Origin: JANNAT01 sp031384605
Lineage (GTDB): Bacteria; Pseudomonadota; Alphaproteobacteria; Rhodobacterales; Rhodobacteraceae
DNA: 64,000 bases
Assembly: GCA_031384605.1 (NCBI GenBank)
Contig: JANNAT010000094.1
Location: forward strand, 1 to 64,000
Direction of reading: 5' to 3'
The notes below the pieces were generated by a model. That model searched no databases and was not told the DNA's origin. It saw only the letters and a list, made by a program, of their open reading frames with translations. The number at the start of each line of letters is the position of its first letter. Position 1 is the first letter of the stretch. Of the stretch, positions 17,429 through 25,556 are shown one piece after another. Made by a program: the position numbers and the translations under genes.

Positions 17429-18460
17429 TCACGGGATCAATAAAGACGCGTCACCATAGGAAAAGAACCGATACTGATTGGCAATGGCATGGGCATAGAT
17501 CCGGTCCATCCGCGGCTTGCCCATCAGCGCCGCCACCAGCATCAGCAAGGTTGATTTGGGCAAATGGAAATTGGTCATCAATGCGTCGGTGACGCAAAAG
17601 CGGTAGCCGGGATAGATGAAGATATCGGTCGGACCGCTCCAGTGTTCCGCGCGCCCCGACGCACTGGCCGATTCAATCAGCCGCAGCGCCGTGGTTCCCA
17701 CCGGAATGATCCGCCCCCCCGCCGCTTTGGTCGCGTTGATCTCGGCGGCAGCAGTGGGCGTGACCTGCCCCCATTCGGCGTGCATTTTATGGGTGGTAAC
17801 GTCTTCAACTTTGACCGGCAGAAACGTGCCTGCGCCGACATGCAACGTGACTTCGGTGAAATCGACGCCTTTGGCGGCCAAGGCGTTCAGCAGCGCCTGA
17901 TCGAAATGCAGGCTGGCCGTGGGCGCGGCAACGGCGCCAGCGTGGCGGGCAAAGACGGTTTGGTAATCCGTGGTGTCTTGCGCATCGGCAGGGCGTTTTG
18001 CAGCGATATAAGGCGGCAGCGGCATCAAGCCGGTGCCCGCCAAAGCCGCGTCGAAATCGGGGCCGGTCAGGTTGAAGTGCAGGTTCAGATCGGTGTCTGA
18101 CTTGGCGATAACGGTTGCAGAAAGTTGATCGGAAAAGGTGATCACTTCACCCACCGCCACTTTGCGCAACGGCTTGGCCAGCGCGCGCCAGCCAACTGCC
18201 TGCGGTTCCAGCAAGGTTACTTCCACCTTGGCCACAGCGTCACCGCGCAGACGCTGACCGAACAACCGCGCCGGGATCACCCGGGTGTTGTTCAGGATCA
18301 ACCGATCGCCGGGGCGAAAGATATCAACCAGATCAGCCACTTGGTGATCTGCGATGGTATCGCCCTGCGCCAGCAGCAACCGCGCCGCAGTGCGGGGGAT
18401 GGCAGGCCGCGTGGCGATCAGCGCCTCTGGCAGATCGAAATTAAAATCCGACAGCCTCAT
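17429..18460 (-). CDS. queA: tRNA preQ1(34) S-adenosylmethionine ribosyltransferase-isomerase
   Basis: QueA moves the ribosyl part of SAM onto preQ1 in the tRNA wobble position, giving epoxyqueuosine. The family start MRLSDFNFDLPEALIATRPA and motifs LILNNTRVIPARLFG, SLHFDQALLNAL and FHLPKSTLLMLVAALMG are present; 343 residues is normal. The start overlaps the stop of the AsmA-like gene as ATGA and is preceded by AAGGAAG, so it is translationally coupled. The partner enzyme gene tgt is 31 kb away in the window. Confidence 0.95.
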   Translation of the reverse strand: MRLSDFNFDLPEALIATRPAIPRTAARLLLAQGDTIADHQVADLVDIFRPGDRLILNNTRVIPARLFGQRLRGDAVAKVEVTLLEPQAVGWRALAKPLRKVAVGEVITFSDQLSATVIAKSDTDLNLHFNLTGPDFDAALAGTGLMPLPPYIAAKRPADAQDTTDYQTVFARHAGAVAAPTASLHFDQALLNALAAKGVDFTEVTLHVGAGTFLPVKVEDVTTHKMHAEWGQVTPTAAAEINATKAAGGRIIPVGTTALRLIESASASGRAEHWSGPTDIFIYPGYRFCVTDALMTNFHLPKSTLLMLVAALMGKPRMDRIYAHAIANQYRFFSYGDASLLIP

Positions 18461-21400
18461 CCGCCGCTTCCTTTCAAGATCGGGGCCGGGCCGCGGAACA
18501 AATCACGAAACATGCCCGGCGTGATGATCGACAACGGGTTTACGCCGATATCGGGTTTGGCCGAAGTGCCGCGCAACGTGTAGTTAAAGCCAAACAACCC
18601 CTCGCCGCGCCGGGTGAACACCGCCCCGATGCCGTTCAACAGATAGATGGGCGAGATGACGCCTTGCATATTCAACTGCCCGCTGCCGCTTTGATACACC
18701 CCGGCCATGGATATTCCCAACGACGCGCCAATTGCCGATCCGCGCCGCAGTTCCACCGCACCGGGGGTCAACAGAAACTCGCCTTCTGCGTCCGAAAACA
18801 CCAACCCACCACCCTGAAGCTGTTCCAAAATGCCGATGACGCTGATTGCATTCAGCAAATCGGCCAATATCGACGTATTTCGCACGCGAATATTACGCAA
18901 TTTTACCAGCCCGTCATAGGTGCCCGATACGGGACGCGGGGTCAGCGCCAGATCAAGCGTGCCGTTACGGGCAGATGAAAACACCCCCGCTGCTGCCAAT
19001 GTGTCACCGGCATTGTCGCTAAGCAGCCGCACAGCACTGCCATGTTCAGAGGGAACAACCGTGCCTTGCACTGCAGACTTGCCATTTATTCCGGCGGTAA
19101 AGCGTCCGTTCAAGCCACCGGCAAGGTTGAAATCACCGCGAAACCCGGTGAAGGCAATGGCATCCGAGACGCGCAATTCATCTAAGCGCAATTCCAATGG
19201 GCTGCCGGATTTTCCCGATCCTTTGCGCTGATCTGCCCCCGGCATCCGTCGCAGATCAACCGATCCGCCCGTTAACGCCAGACCGACGGGTTTGCCACGC
19301 CCGCGCCCGCGAATTTCAACGGGGGCGTCCAGCCAATCGTCCAGCTGCACCCTGTCGAACCGCGCCAGATCAAGCCCGCCGCCAGCCCGCATCGTGACCG
19401 AACCCGATGCCTTCAGGCCCGCTGCGGATAAGGTCAGGCTTTCCACTTTTGGCGTTTTGCCCAGTTGCACCACGGCCTCCAGCCGTCCACGCGCGCCAGC
19501 AGGTTTTGACCAGCCAAGTTCGGGAATGCTTAGTCTAATCCGGTTCAGATCCGATACCAGTGTCAACATGCCCGGGCTGCCGGGGGCAAAGTCGATCACC
19601 ACTTGCCCAGCACCTTGCCCTGTGACCAGACCTGCGGGCAGACCCAGGCCAAATTCCTCGGCGGTGCGCTGCGATAAGGTAACGCTGCCCTCAATGCGCG
19701 CGCGCCCCTTTTGGTCGGGGCCAAAGTCTTGGGCGTAGGTCACGTCAAACGGCACATCGCCAATCAGACCGGGCCCGGAAATTGCCAGCCCCTTGGGTGA
19801 AGCAGAGACTTGCAGCATATCTGCGGTAATCCTGCGGCCCGGCACCACCACGTCAGAGCTGAAATCCCCCACGGTGCCCGACACGTCATATTGCACATCG
19901 GCAAGGGCGATTTTCTTTTGCAATGGCATACGCAAAACAGTTTTGATCCGTGCCGCACCATCGCCCAAGGCGACAGGGCGATCGGCCTTTTTCATAAAGT
20001 TGAACGGCGACAGATCAAGCAACGAAAGCGCCGCCGTCAGGCTTGAAAACGTCTGCAGGATAATTTCGGCGCGGGCGGGTTTTTGGGTGATGTCCGGCAC
20101 TGCGAAAACCGATCCTGCCATATCAATCTCGCCGCCTTCGGGGGCCGTGACCTTGCCGCGCGACAAGACCATCATATAGGTTTTGCCAGTCACCGACGCA
20201 TAGCCGTAACCCGCCTTGATCGGCGGCAGCGTGGCCAGAAACCGCACTTCGGCATTGGCAAAATTATACCCAAGTTGCAGCACAGGGTCAGACCCCGGTG
20301 CAATGCGCAACGCCGCCTGCACATCCGTCAACGCGCCATCAGATACATTTTTATCTAGCCATATCCGGGTGTTGGGCAGCAACGCATAGGGCCAGATCGC
20401 CAGCAGCCTGTCATGCGTCACCTCGTTAAGTGCCATATCAATCGCAGCGGTCCAGCCGGTTGCATCGGCACTGATCGCGCCTTTTGCCGTCAGGCGGCGG
20501 GTATCTTCGGCCAAAGCCAACTGGCCGATCTCGATGGAAAACGGATCAAGCCGCAGGCGCAGATCCAAGGCACCCGCCGAAAATACCACCGGTTCCTGAA
20601 ACAATCCTTCGGGATCAACCATCACTTGGGAAAACTGCAACTGCGTCACAAAGGCGGCGGGCAGTTCCGCCCCCAACGCCCCGATGATCGCAGAGCCGTC
20701 GGCACGGGTCAGATAGCTGTAGCCAGTGGCAGAAACCCGCAGCGACGGGCTTTGCACGGTAAAGTCGGTCAGATTGATGCGGCCAAGTGTTGGATCATAG
20801 CGCAGCGCCATGGCGGCGGCATCAAACAAAATCGGGCGCGCTTCGGGGTTGGGTTGCAAGGCACCTTTGCCAAAGGTCAGCGCTGCCTCCATCCCCGCAA
20901 TGCCGGCGGCATCAAAAGTGGCCGCGATGCTGCCCGACAACGGCGCATCAACGATGCCCGCCCATGCCAGCGGGGCCACTTGCGACGCAATGTCTTTTGC
21001 TGCGATCCCGTCGATTTGTGCCGACAAACGTGCGGTGTCAGAACCTTTCGTCGACACAACCGAAATCACCGCATGCGGTGTCGATGTGCCGCCCCCCAGC
21101 AAGGACAATCCCAACTCGGCCGCAAGTTCACTATCGCGGTTGTAGATCGCAAGACGACCGTCGCCCGCCTCCCATATGCGGCCAGCCCTTTGGTCTTGCA
21201 ACGTGATCGACATCGCTTCGGATTCAATCTTTTGCAGGCTGGCGGCGGCGGGGGTGGCAAAGAACACATCCGCCGCATCAAACAATTGCGCGAAACTGGT
21301 GATCGGCGGTTGCAGCCGCCCTGCCCCCAAAGACAGATCGAACCGGCCATCTTTGTCGCGGATCACCACCAGTTTTGCACCGATCAACCGCAAGGACCGC

Positions 21401-21948
21401 ACCCGCATCTGGCCTTGCAGCAGTGCGGACGGATCAAGTGCAAGGTCCATTTCCGGCAGCGATAACAGCGCCTCGCCGCCTTGTTTCAACAGGCGAATAT
21501 CTTCGACATGCAGCCGCGGCACCCAGTCTTTGTCAATAACCACATCAACCGCCCCGATTGCCAGCGCACCTTCTGGCAGGGTTTGCGACAAGCTGGCGTT
21601 CAGCCGTTCCTCGATTTCAACCACCGCCCACAGCGGCAAGCCGATCGGTTTACCCGGCAAAGCAAAGGCGGCAAAGACAACGCCGAACACCAATGCGGCA
21701 AAGAAAAGCCGCCCGACGATGCCGGTGCGATGACGGCGGGGTTTGCAGGGTTTAACGGGGGCCGGCAGGGCGATTTTGACGGGCGGAATTTTCTGATCTG
21801 CGGTCAGGATCAGGGCCGTCTGGCCGCTATCGTCTTTAGCCGCAACCATGTCGGGCACAGCAGTGCCTATCAAAGCCCCGGCACTTGCTGCCATGGGTTC
21901 AGCATTGGGCAGGGCCGTGCCGGTATCGCTTTCCGCCTGGCCGCTCAT
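18457..21948 (-). CDS. AsmA/YhdP-like membrane protein (DUF3971, AsmA-like C-terminal)
   Basis: A very large (about 1,163 residues) protein with a cytosolic ~100-residue N-terminus, one membrane helix (GIVGRLFFAALVFGVVFAAF) and a long periplasmic beta-rich domain. It matches the YhdP/TamB/AsmA group, which in other bacteria bridges the envelope and moves phospholipids to the outer membrane. DUF3971 covers the middle; the C-terminus (MQGVISPIYLLNGIGAVFTR) is AsmA-like. The start is uncertain: ATG at 21948 or 21984, neither with a good ribosome site. It overlaps queA by 4 bases. Confidence 0.85.
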   Translation of the reverse strand: MSGQAESDTGTALPNAEPMAASAGALIGTAVPDMVAAKDDSGQTALILTADQKIPPVKIALPAPVKPCKPRRHRTGIVGRLFFAALVFGVVFAAFALPGKPIGLPLWAVVEIEERLNASLSQTLPEGALAIGAVDVVIDKDWVPRLHVEDIRLLKQGGEALLSLPEMDLALDPSALLQGQMRVRSLRLIGAKLVVIRDKDGRFDLSLGAGRLQPPITSFAQLFDAADVFFATPAAASLQKIESEAMSITLQDQRAGRIWEAGDGRLAIYNRDSELAAELGLSLLGGGTSTPHAVISVVSTKGSDTARLSAQIDGIAAKDIASQVAPLAWAGIVDAPLSGSIAATFDAAGIAGMEAALTFGKGALQPNPEARPILFDAAAMALRYDPTLGRINLTDFTVQSPSLRVSATGYSYLTRADGSAIIGALGAELPAAFVTQLQFSQVMVDPEGLFQEPVVFSAGALDLRLRLDPFSIEIGQLALAEDTRRLTAKGAISADATGWTAAIDMALNEVTHDRLLAIWPYALLPNTRIWLDKNVSDGALTDVQAALRIAPGSDPVLQLGYNFANAEVRFLATLPPIKAGYGYASVTGKTYMMVLSRGKVTAPEGGEIDMAGSVFAVPDITQKPARAEIILQTFSSLTAALSLLDLSPFNFMKKADRPVALGDGAARIKTVLRMPLQKKIALADVQYDVSGTVGDFSSDVVVPGRRITADMLQVSASPKGLAISGPGLIGDVPFDVTYAQDFGPDQKGRARIEGSVTLSQRTAEEFGLGLPAGLVTGQGAGQVVIDFAPGSPGMLTLVSDLNRIRLSIPELGWSKPAGARGRLEAVVQLGKTPKVESLTLSAAGLKASGSVTMRAGGGLDLARFDRVQLDDWLDAPVEIRGRGRGKPVGLALTGGSVDLRRMPGADQRKGSGKSGSPLELRLDELRVSDAIAFTGFRGDFNLAGGLNGRFTAGINGKSAVQGTVVPSEHGSAVRLLSDNAGDTLAAAGVFSSARNGTLDLALTPRPVSGTYDGLVKLRNIRVRNTSILADLLNAISVIGILEQLQGGGLVFSDAEGEFLLTPGAVELRRGSAIGASLGISMAGVYQSGSGQLNMQGVISPIYLLNGIGAVFTRRGEGLFGFNYTLRGTSAKPDIGVNPLSIITPGMFRDLFRGPAPILKGSGG

Positions 21949-22031
21949 AAAAGTGCAAACCCTTTCAACGCCGTTTGTCGCCATAGTGCGGGCTTGCCTT
22001 TATCTTTGCCCAAAGGCAACTAGATCGCAAA

Positions 22032-22045
22032 GGATTGATCAATCC
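22032..22045. promoter_or_regulatory. Perfect 14-bp palindrome before the peroxiredoxin gene
   Basis: GGATTGATCAATCC lies 19 bases upstream of the bcp start codon, in the divergent gap with the AsmA-like gene. It could be an operator for either gene. The binding factor is unknown. Confidence 0.35.
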
Positions 22046-22063
22046 CCGCGCAAGGAGCCGCCC

Positions 22064-22525
22064 ATGATTTTCCCCGGAACCCCCGCCCCTGATTTCACCT
22101 TGCCGCGCGATGGCGGGGCAAGTCTGACCTTATCCGCCTTGCGCCCCGGCAGAGTGGTACTGTATTTCTATCCCAAAGACGACACCCCGGGCTGCACGCT
22201 GGAAGCGCAGGATTTCACCCAAAGGCTGGCCGATTTTACCGCCGCAAGGTGCACGGTGATCGGTGTGTCCAAAGACAGCGTCAAGGCGCATGACAAGTTT
22301 TGCACCAAATACGGGCTTGGCATTGTGCTGGTATCGGATGAGGCGGGGCACACATCCGAAGACTACGGCGTGTGGTTGGAAAAAAGCATGTATGGCAAAA
22401 CCTACATGGGGATTGAGCGCACGACCGTGTTGATTGATGGCGCAGGCATGGTGGCACGGGTCTGGAACAAAGTATCCGTAAAGGGCCACGCAGATGAGGT
22501 GTTGGCAGCAGTGCGCGCGCTTTGA
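22064..22525 (+). CDS. bcp: Thioredoxin-dependent peroxiredoxin (BCP/PrxQ type)
   Basis: Reduces H2O2 and organic peroxides. The 153 residues carry the PrxQ core: PAPDFTLPRDGG, FYPKDDTPGCTLEAQDF with the peroxidatic cysteine near residue 45, and GVSKDSVKAHDKF. The cysteine that usually sits five residues later (resolving Cys of E. coli BCP) is a Gln here; two other cysteines (RCTVIGV, FCTKYG) could serve instead. ATG at 22064, preceded by AAGGAG. Its TGA overlaps the TTG start of the next gene. Confidence 0.92.
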   Translation: MIFPGTPAPDFTLPRDGGASLTLSALRPGRVVLYFYPKDDTPGCTLEAQDFTQRLADFTAARCTVIGVSKDSVKAHDKFCTKYGLGIVLVSDEAGHTSEDYGVWLEKSMYGKTYMGIERTTVLIDGAGMVARVWNKVSVKGHADEVLAAVRAL

Positions 22526-23346
22526 CCTTAACATTGGCGCAAATGGCGGTGGCGGTGTTGACCACGCCGGATGGCCGAACCAAAACTGCCCTTGCGCATA
22601 GCCATGCCGCCGCGTGGCGGGCGTCGCGCGCAGGTGGTGCTGCTTTGGCAATTGGCCAAACGGTCCCGCCAGACCAACCCGCGCGGCCCGCCAAACCCGA
22701 TCTGTTGGATCCCCGCGATGTGCCCCGCCGCCGCCCCGGATCGCCCACGGGCCGCGTAGCCCTGCTGCACGCGATTGCGCATATTGAATTGAACGCGGTT
22801 GATCTGCACTGGGATCTGATCGCGCGGTTCAGCCATATTCCGATGCCCATGGGCTTTTACGATGATTGGGTGCAGGCGGCCGATGACGAGGCCAAGCATT
22901 TTAACCTGTTATGCGATTGCCTTGAGGCTTTGGGCAGTTTCTATGGCGCGATGCCTGCCCATGCGGGCCTGTGGCGCGCTGCCGAAGATACCGCGGATGA
23001 TTTCAAAGGCCGGCTGGCCGTGGTACCAATGGTTCTTGAGGCGCGCGGATTGGATGTCAGCCCCGCGATGATCGAATTGTTCAGCAAAGCGGGCGATGCA
23101 CAGGCATTGGCTGCGCTGCAAACCATCTATGCCGAAGAAGTGGCACATGTGGCTTACGGGTCAAAATGGTTCAACTGGCTGTGCGGGCGTGACGGGGATG
23201 ATCCCAAGGACATGTTCCATTTCTTAGTGCGCAAATACTTTCATGGCAGCCTGAAGCCGCCTTTTAACGAAGAAAAACGCGCCGAGGCGGGCATTCCGCC
23301 CGATTTCTACTGGCCGCTGGTAAATCGTTCCGACTTGGACGGATGA
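22522..23346 (+). CDS. DUF455 (ferritin-like) family protein
   Basis: A 274-residue soluble protein with a ferritin-like four-helix segment. Putative di-metal ligands are visible in AIAHIELNAVDLHWDL, DDEAKHFNLLCDCLE, VLEARGLDVSPAM and AEEVAHVAYGSKWF. The function is unproven. It starts with TTG at 22522, overlapping the preceding TGA (TTGA), so it is probably translated by coupling to bcp. Past its TGA the same frame stays open for 33 coding-like codons (to 23448), so the stop may be a recent nonsense change. Confidence 0.85.
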   Translation: MTLTLAQMAVAVLTTPDGRTKTALAHSHAAAWRASRAGGAALAIGQTVPPDQPARPAKPDLLDPRDVPRRRPGSPTGRVALLHAIAHIELNAVDLHWDLIARFSHIPMPMGFYDDWVQAADDEAKHFNLLCDCLEALGSFYGAMPAHAGLWRAAEDTADDFKGRLAVVPMVLEARGLDVSPAMIELFSKAGDAQALAALQTIYAEEVAHVAYGSKWFNWLCGRDGDDPKDMFHFLVRKYFHGSLKPPFNEEKRAEAGIPPDFYWPLVNRSDLDG

Positions 23347-23448
23347 CCAACAGCGTATCGGCGGGTTTTTGCCGATGCCGGCGACATTCCGCCCCCTGTC
23401 CAACGCCCGGTGGTCAAATTTCTTGCCCAATGGCTGCGCGCTGGCTAA
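23347..23448 (+). other. In-frame coding-like extension after the DUF455 stop
   Basis: Directly after the DUF455 TGA the same frame reads 33 sense codons (including YRRVFADAGDIPPP and VVKFLAQWLRAG) before a TAA. Composition is protein-like, but no start or ribosome site is seen. It may be the lost C-terminus of DUF455, a readthrough tail or a gene remnant. Confidence 0.35.
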
Positions 23449-23518
23449 TCAGGGTTAGCTTTGCAGGTGCATAGCGACATATTTTTCCTTGCAGCTTGTA
23501 GAAGCGGAACAGTCCAAC

Positions 23519-24850
23519 GTGCTTACGCGCCTTGCCTATCGGATCAATGCTGCAGTGGAGCGGTATTTCCCTGAACAGCGGCTGTTCCTGAAATCGGACA
23601 CCGAAACCCGGTTTATCCGGCTGCGCCCTGTTACCCAAGCGGTGGCACTGGGCGTTGGCGGGCTGCTGTTGGGGTGGACTATTCTGGCGACGGCGATCCT
23701 GATGATGGATTCTATTTCGGCCGGCACGTCGCGTGAACAGGTGCAGCGCCAGCAAGCGCTTTACGAAGAACGCCTGAACGCGCTGTCTGCCGACCGGGAT
23801 CTGCGGGCCGATGAGGCCGCCCGCGCGCAAGACCGGTTCACTTTGGCGCTGACGCAGGTTTCCACCATGCAATCGCGCCTTTTGGCATCCGAGGATCGGC
23901 GCCGCGAATTGGAAACCGGCATTGACGTGATCCAGAACACCCTGCGCCGCACGATAAAAGAGCGCGAAGTTGCCCGCGACGAAGTGTTGGCGCTGTCGTT
24001 GGCCCCCGGCAAGGGGCGCACAGACGCGGGCCGGATGCGGGATGCGGAATCGACGCTGGAGTATATCACAGCCGCGTTGGGGGACACCGCCACCCAGCGC
24101 GATGCGATGGCGGGCGCGGTAAAGAAGGCCACCGATCGCACGGCGGCGGTGATGCAGGAAAAAACCGATCTTTTGGCGCGCAATGATGTAATCTTCAGCC
24201 AATTGGAAGAAGCGTTGACGGTCTCTGTCGAGCCGTTGAAAAAGATGTTTGTCGATGCAGGCCAGTCGCCTGATGCGATGCTGGATGCGGTGCGCAAGGG
24301 CTATGACGGCCAAGGTGGGCCGCTGACACCGATCAATTTGTCAACCCGGGGCAACGCGGGCCCCTCTGCCGAAGAGCTGCGCGCCAACGCCATCCTGAAG
24401 GGCTTGGACGAGATGAACCTTTATCGCCTTGCCGCCTTCAAGACCCCGTTTGCGATGCCGGTAAAAGACGCGTTCCGGTGGACCTCTGGTTTTGGGTATC
24501 GCAACGATCCAAAAGGGGCTGGCACCCGGATGCACGCGGGCACGGATTTGGCTGGCGCTTATGGCACCGCGATTTACGCCACCGCAGACGGTGTTGTGAC
24601 CGAAGCGGGCTGGTCAAACGGCTATGGTCGGATGGTTCAGATAAAGCATGCCTTCGGGCTTGAGACCCGTTACGCCCATTTGTCGCAAGTTCGGGTAGAG
24701 GTCGGACAAAAGGTATCGCGCGGCGAGCGCATCGGTGATATGGGAAATTCTGGCCGATCCACCGGCACACATCTTCACTATGAGATCCATGTAAACGGAA
24801 CTCCTGTAAATCCGATGACCTTCATAAAGGCAGCGACCCATGTTTTCTAA
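23519..24850 (+). CDS. Membrane-anchored M23 peptidoglycan endopeptidase
   Basis: A 443-residue envelope protein: short cytosolic N-terminus, one membrane helix (QAVALGVGGLLLGWTILATA, about residues 40-60), a long periplasmic coiled coil (about 75-230) and a C-terminal LytM/M23 domain. Zinc-site residues are present in MHAGTDLAG (His and Asp), YAHLSQ and HLHYEI, so it should be an active DD-endopeptidase. I prefer the GTG at 23519 over the TTG at 23489. The next gene, a bactofilin, overlaps it by 11 bases; this pairing is known to localise M23 enzymes for cell-shape control. Confidence 0.87.
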   Translation: MLTRLAYRINAAVERYFPEQRLFLKSDTETRFIRLRPVTQAVALGVGGLLLGWTILATAILMMDSISAGTSREQVQRQQALYEERLNALSADRDLRADEAARAQDRFTLALTQVSTMQSRLLASEDRRRELETGIDVIQNTLRRTIKEREVARDEVLALSLAPGKGRTDAGRMRDAESTLEYITAALGDTATQRDAMAGAVKKATDRTAAVMQEKTDLLARNDVIFSQLEEALTVSVEPLKKMFVDAGQSPDAMLDAVRKGYDGQGGPLTPINLSTRGNAGPSAEELRANAILKGLDEMNLYRLAAFKTPFAMPVKDAFRWTSGFGYRNDPKGAGTRMHAGTDLAGAYGTAIYATADGVVTEAGWSNGYGRMVQIKHAFGLETRYAHLSQVRVEVGQKVSRGERIGDMGNSGRSTGTHLHYEIHVNGTPVNPMTFIKAATHVF

Positions 24851-25349
24851 AAGCCGCATCAACGAACCCGGATCAAAACCCGGCGACACCGACAAACCCA
24901 AAGCCCCGGAGGCCCCAATGACAAAGCCGTCGATGGACTTTACCCCTTCTGCCCCCAAGGGCAAATCTGCGGCGTCGATTCTATCGGCTGACCTGACGGT
25001 GGTGGGCAATCTGCGTACAACCGGCGATATTCAGGTTGAAGGCACGGTTGAAGGCGATATCCGCGCGCATCTGTTGACGGTTGGCGAAACCGCCACTATC
25101 CGGGGCGAGATTGTTGCTGACGACATCGTGGTTAACGGCCGCGTCATTGGCCGGGTGCGCGGGCTGAAAGTGCGCCTGACATCGACGGCGCGGGTGGAAG
25201 GCGACATCATCCACAAGACCATCGCCATCGAATCGGGCGCACATTTCGAAGGATCTGTGCAGCGGCAAGAAGACCCGTTGTCGACCGGCCGCACGCCATT
25301 GCCACAATCCCGGATTGCCGGACCTGTCGCCAGCAGCGAAGAGGCCTGA
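24840..25349 (+). CDS. Bactofilin
   Basis: A 169-residue polymer-forming cytoskeletal protein. The central beta-helix domain runs from about residue 45 to 145 with hydrophobic repeats such as DIQVEGTVEGDIRA, ATIRGEIVADDIVVNGRVIG and ARVEGDIIHKTIAIESGAHF. The flanking termini are proline-rich and disordered, as is usual. Bactofilins form membrane-associated filaments that recruit cell-wall enzymes; the overlap with an M23 peptidase gene makes that the likely job. Followed by a strong terminator. Confidence 0.93.
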   Translation: MFSKSRINEPGSKPGDTDKPKAPEAPMTKPSMDFTPSAPKGKSAASILSADLTVVGNLRTTGDIQVEGTVEGDIRAHLLTVGETATIRGEIVADDIVVNGRVIGRVRGLKVRLTSTARVEGDIIHKTIAIESGAHFEGSVQRQEDPLSTGRTPLPQSRIAGPVASSEEA

Positions 25350-25382
25350 TAAAGGTTTAATCTCCGGATGGCAGTTTGTTAG

Positions 25383-25418
25383 GCACCCCACCAGTAAGGT
25401 TGGGGTGCTTTTTCTTTT
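25383..25418 (+). terminator. Intrinsic terminator after the bactofilin gene
   Basis: Arms GCACCCCA (25383-25390) and TGGGGTGC (25401-25408), then a T-rich tract. It closes the M23-bactofilin operon. Confidence 0.9.
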
Positions 25419-25440
25419 GGGTTTAACGGCAACAAAGGCA

Positions 25441-25526
25441 GTGGGGGGTTTCACACCCCCGCCCCTTGGCTTTGCCAAGGGACTCCCCCGTGGGATATTT
25501 TCGAACAGATGAAATGCAAATTTTAG
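25441..25526 (-). repeat. Structured intergenic element, copy R1
   Basis: Described on the plus strand: constant hairpin GGGGGTTTCACACCCCC, variable hairpin CCCTTGGC-TTT-GCCAAGGG, constant tail CCCCCGTGGGATATTTTC, then GATGAA and AAATTTTAG. It ends 31 bases from the stop of the leftward prfB gene, so I assign it to the minus strand. Confidence 0.85.
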
Positions 25527-25556
25527 ATTTATTTTAAGGGGTTTGCGCGGACGCCC

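Noticed and set aside
20413..21465. A 350-codon forward open frame
   Set aside because: It lies fully antisense to the AsmA-like gene, has no family resemblance or ribosome site, and its His/Gln/Arg-rich composition is what the antisense of GC-rich coding DNA gives.
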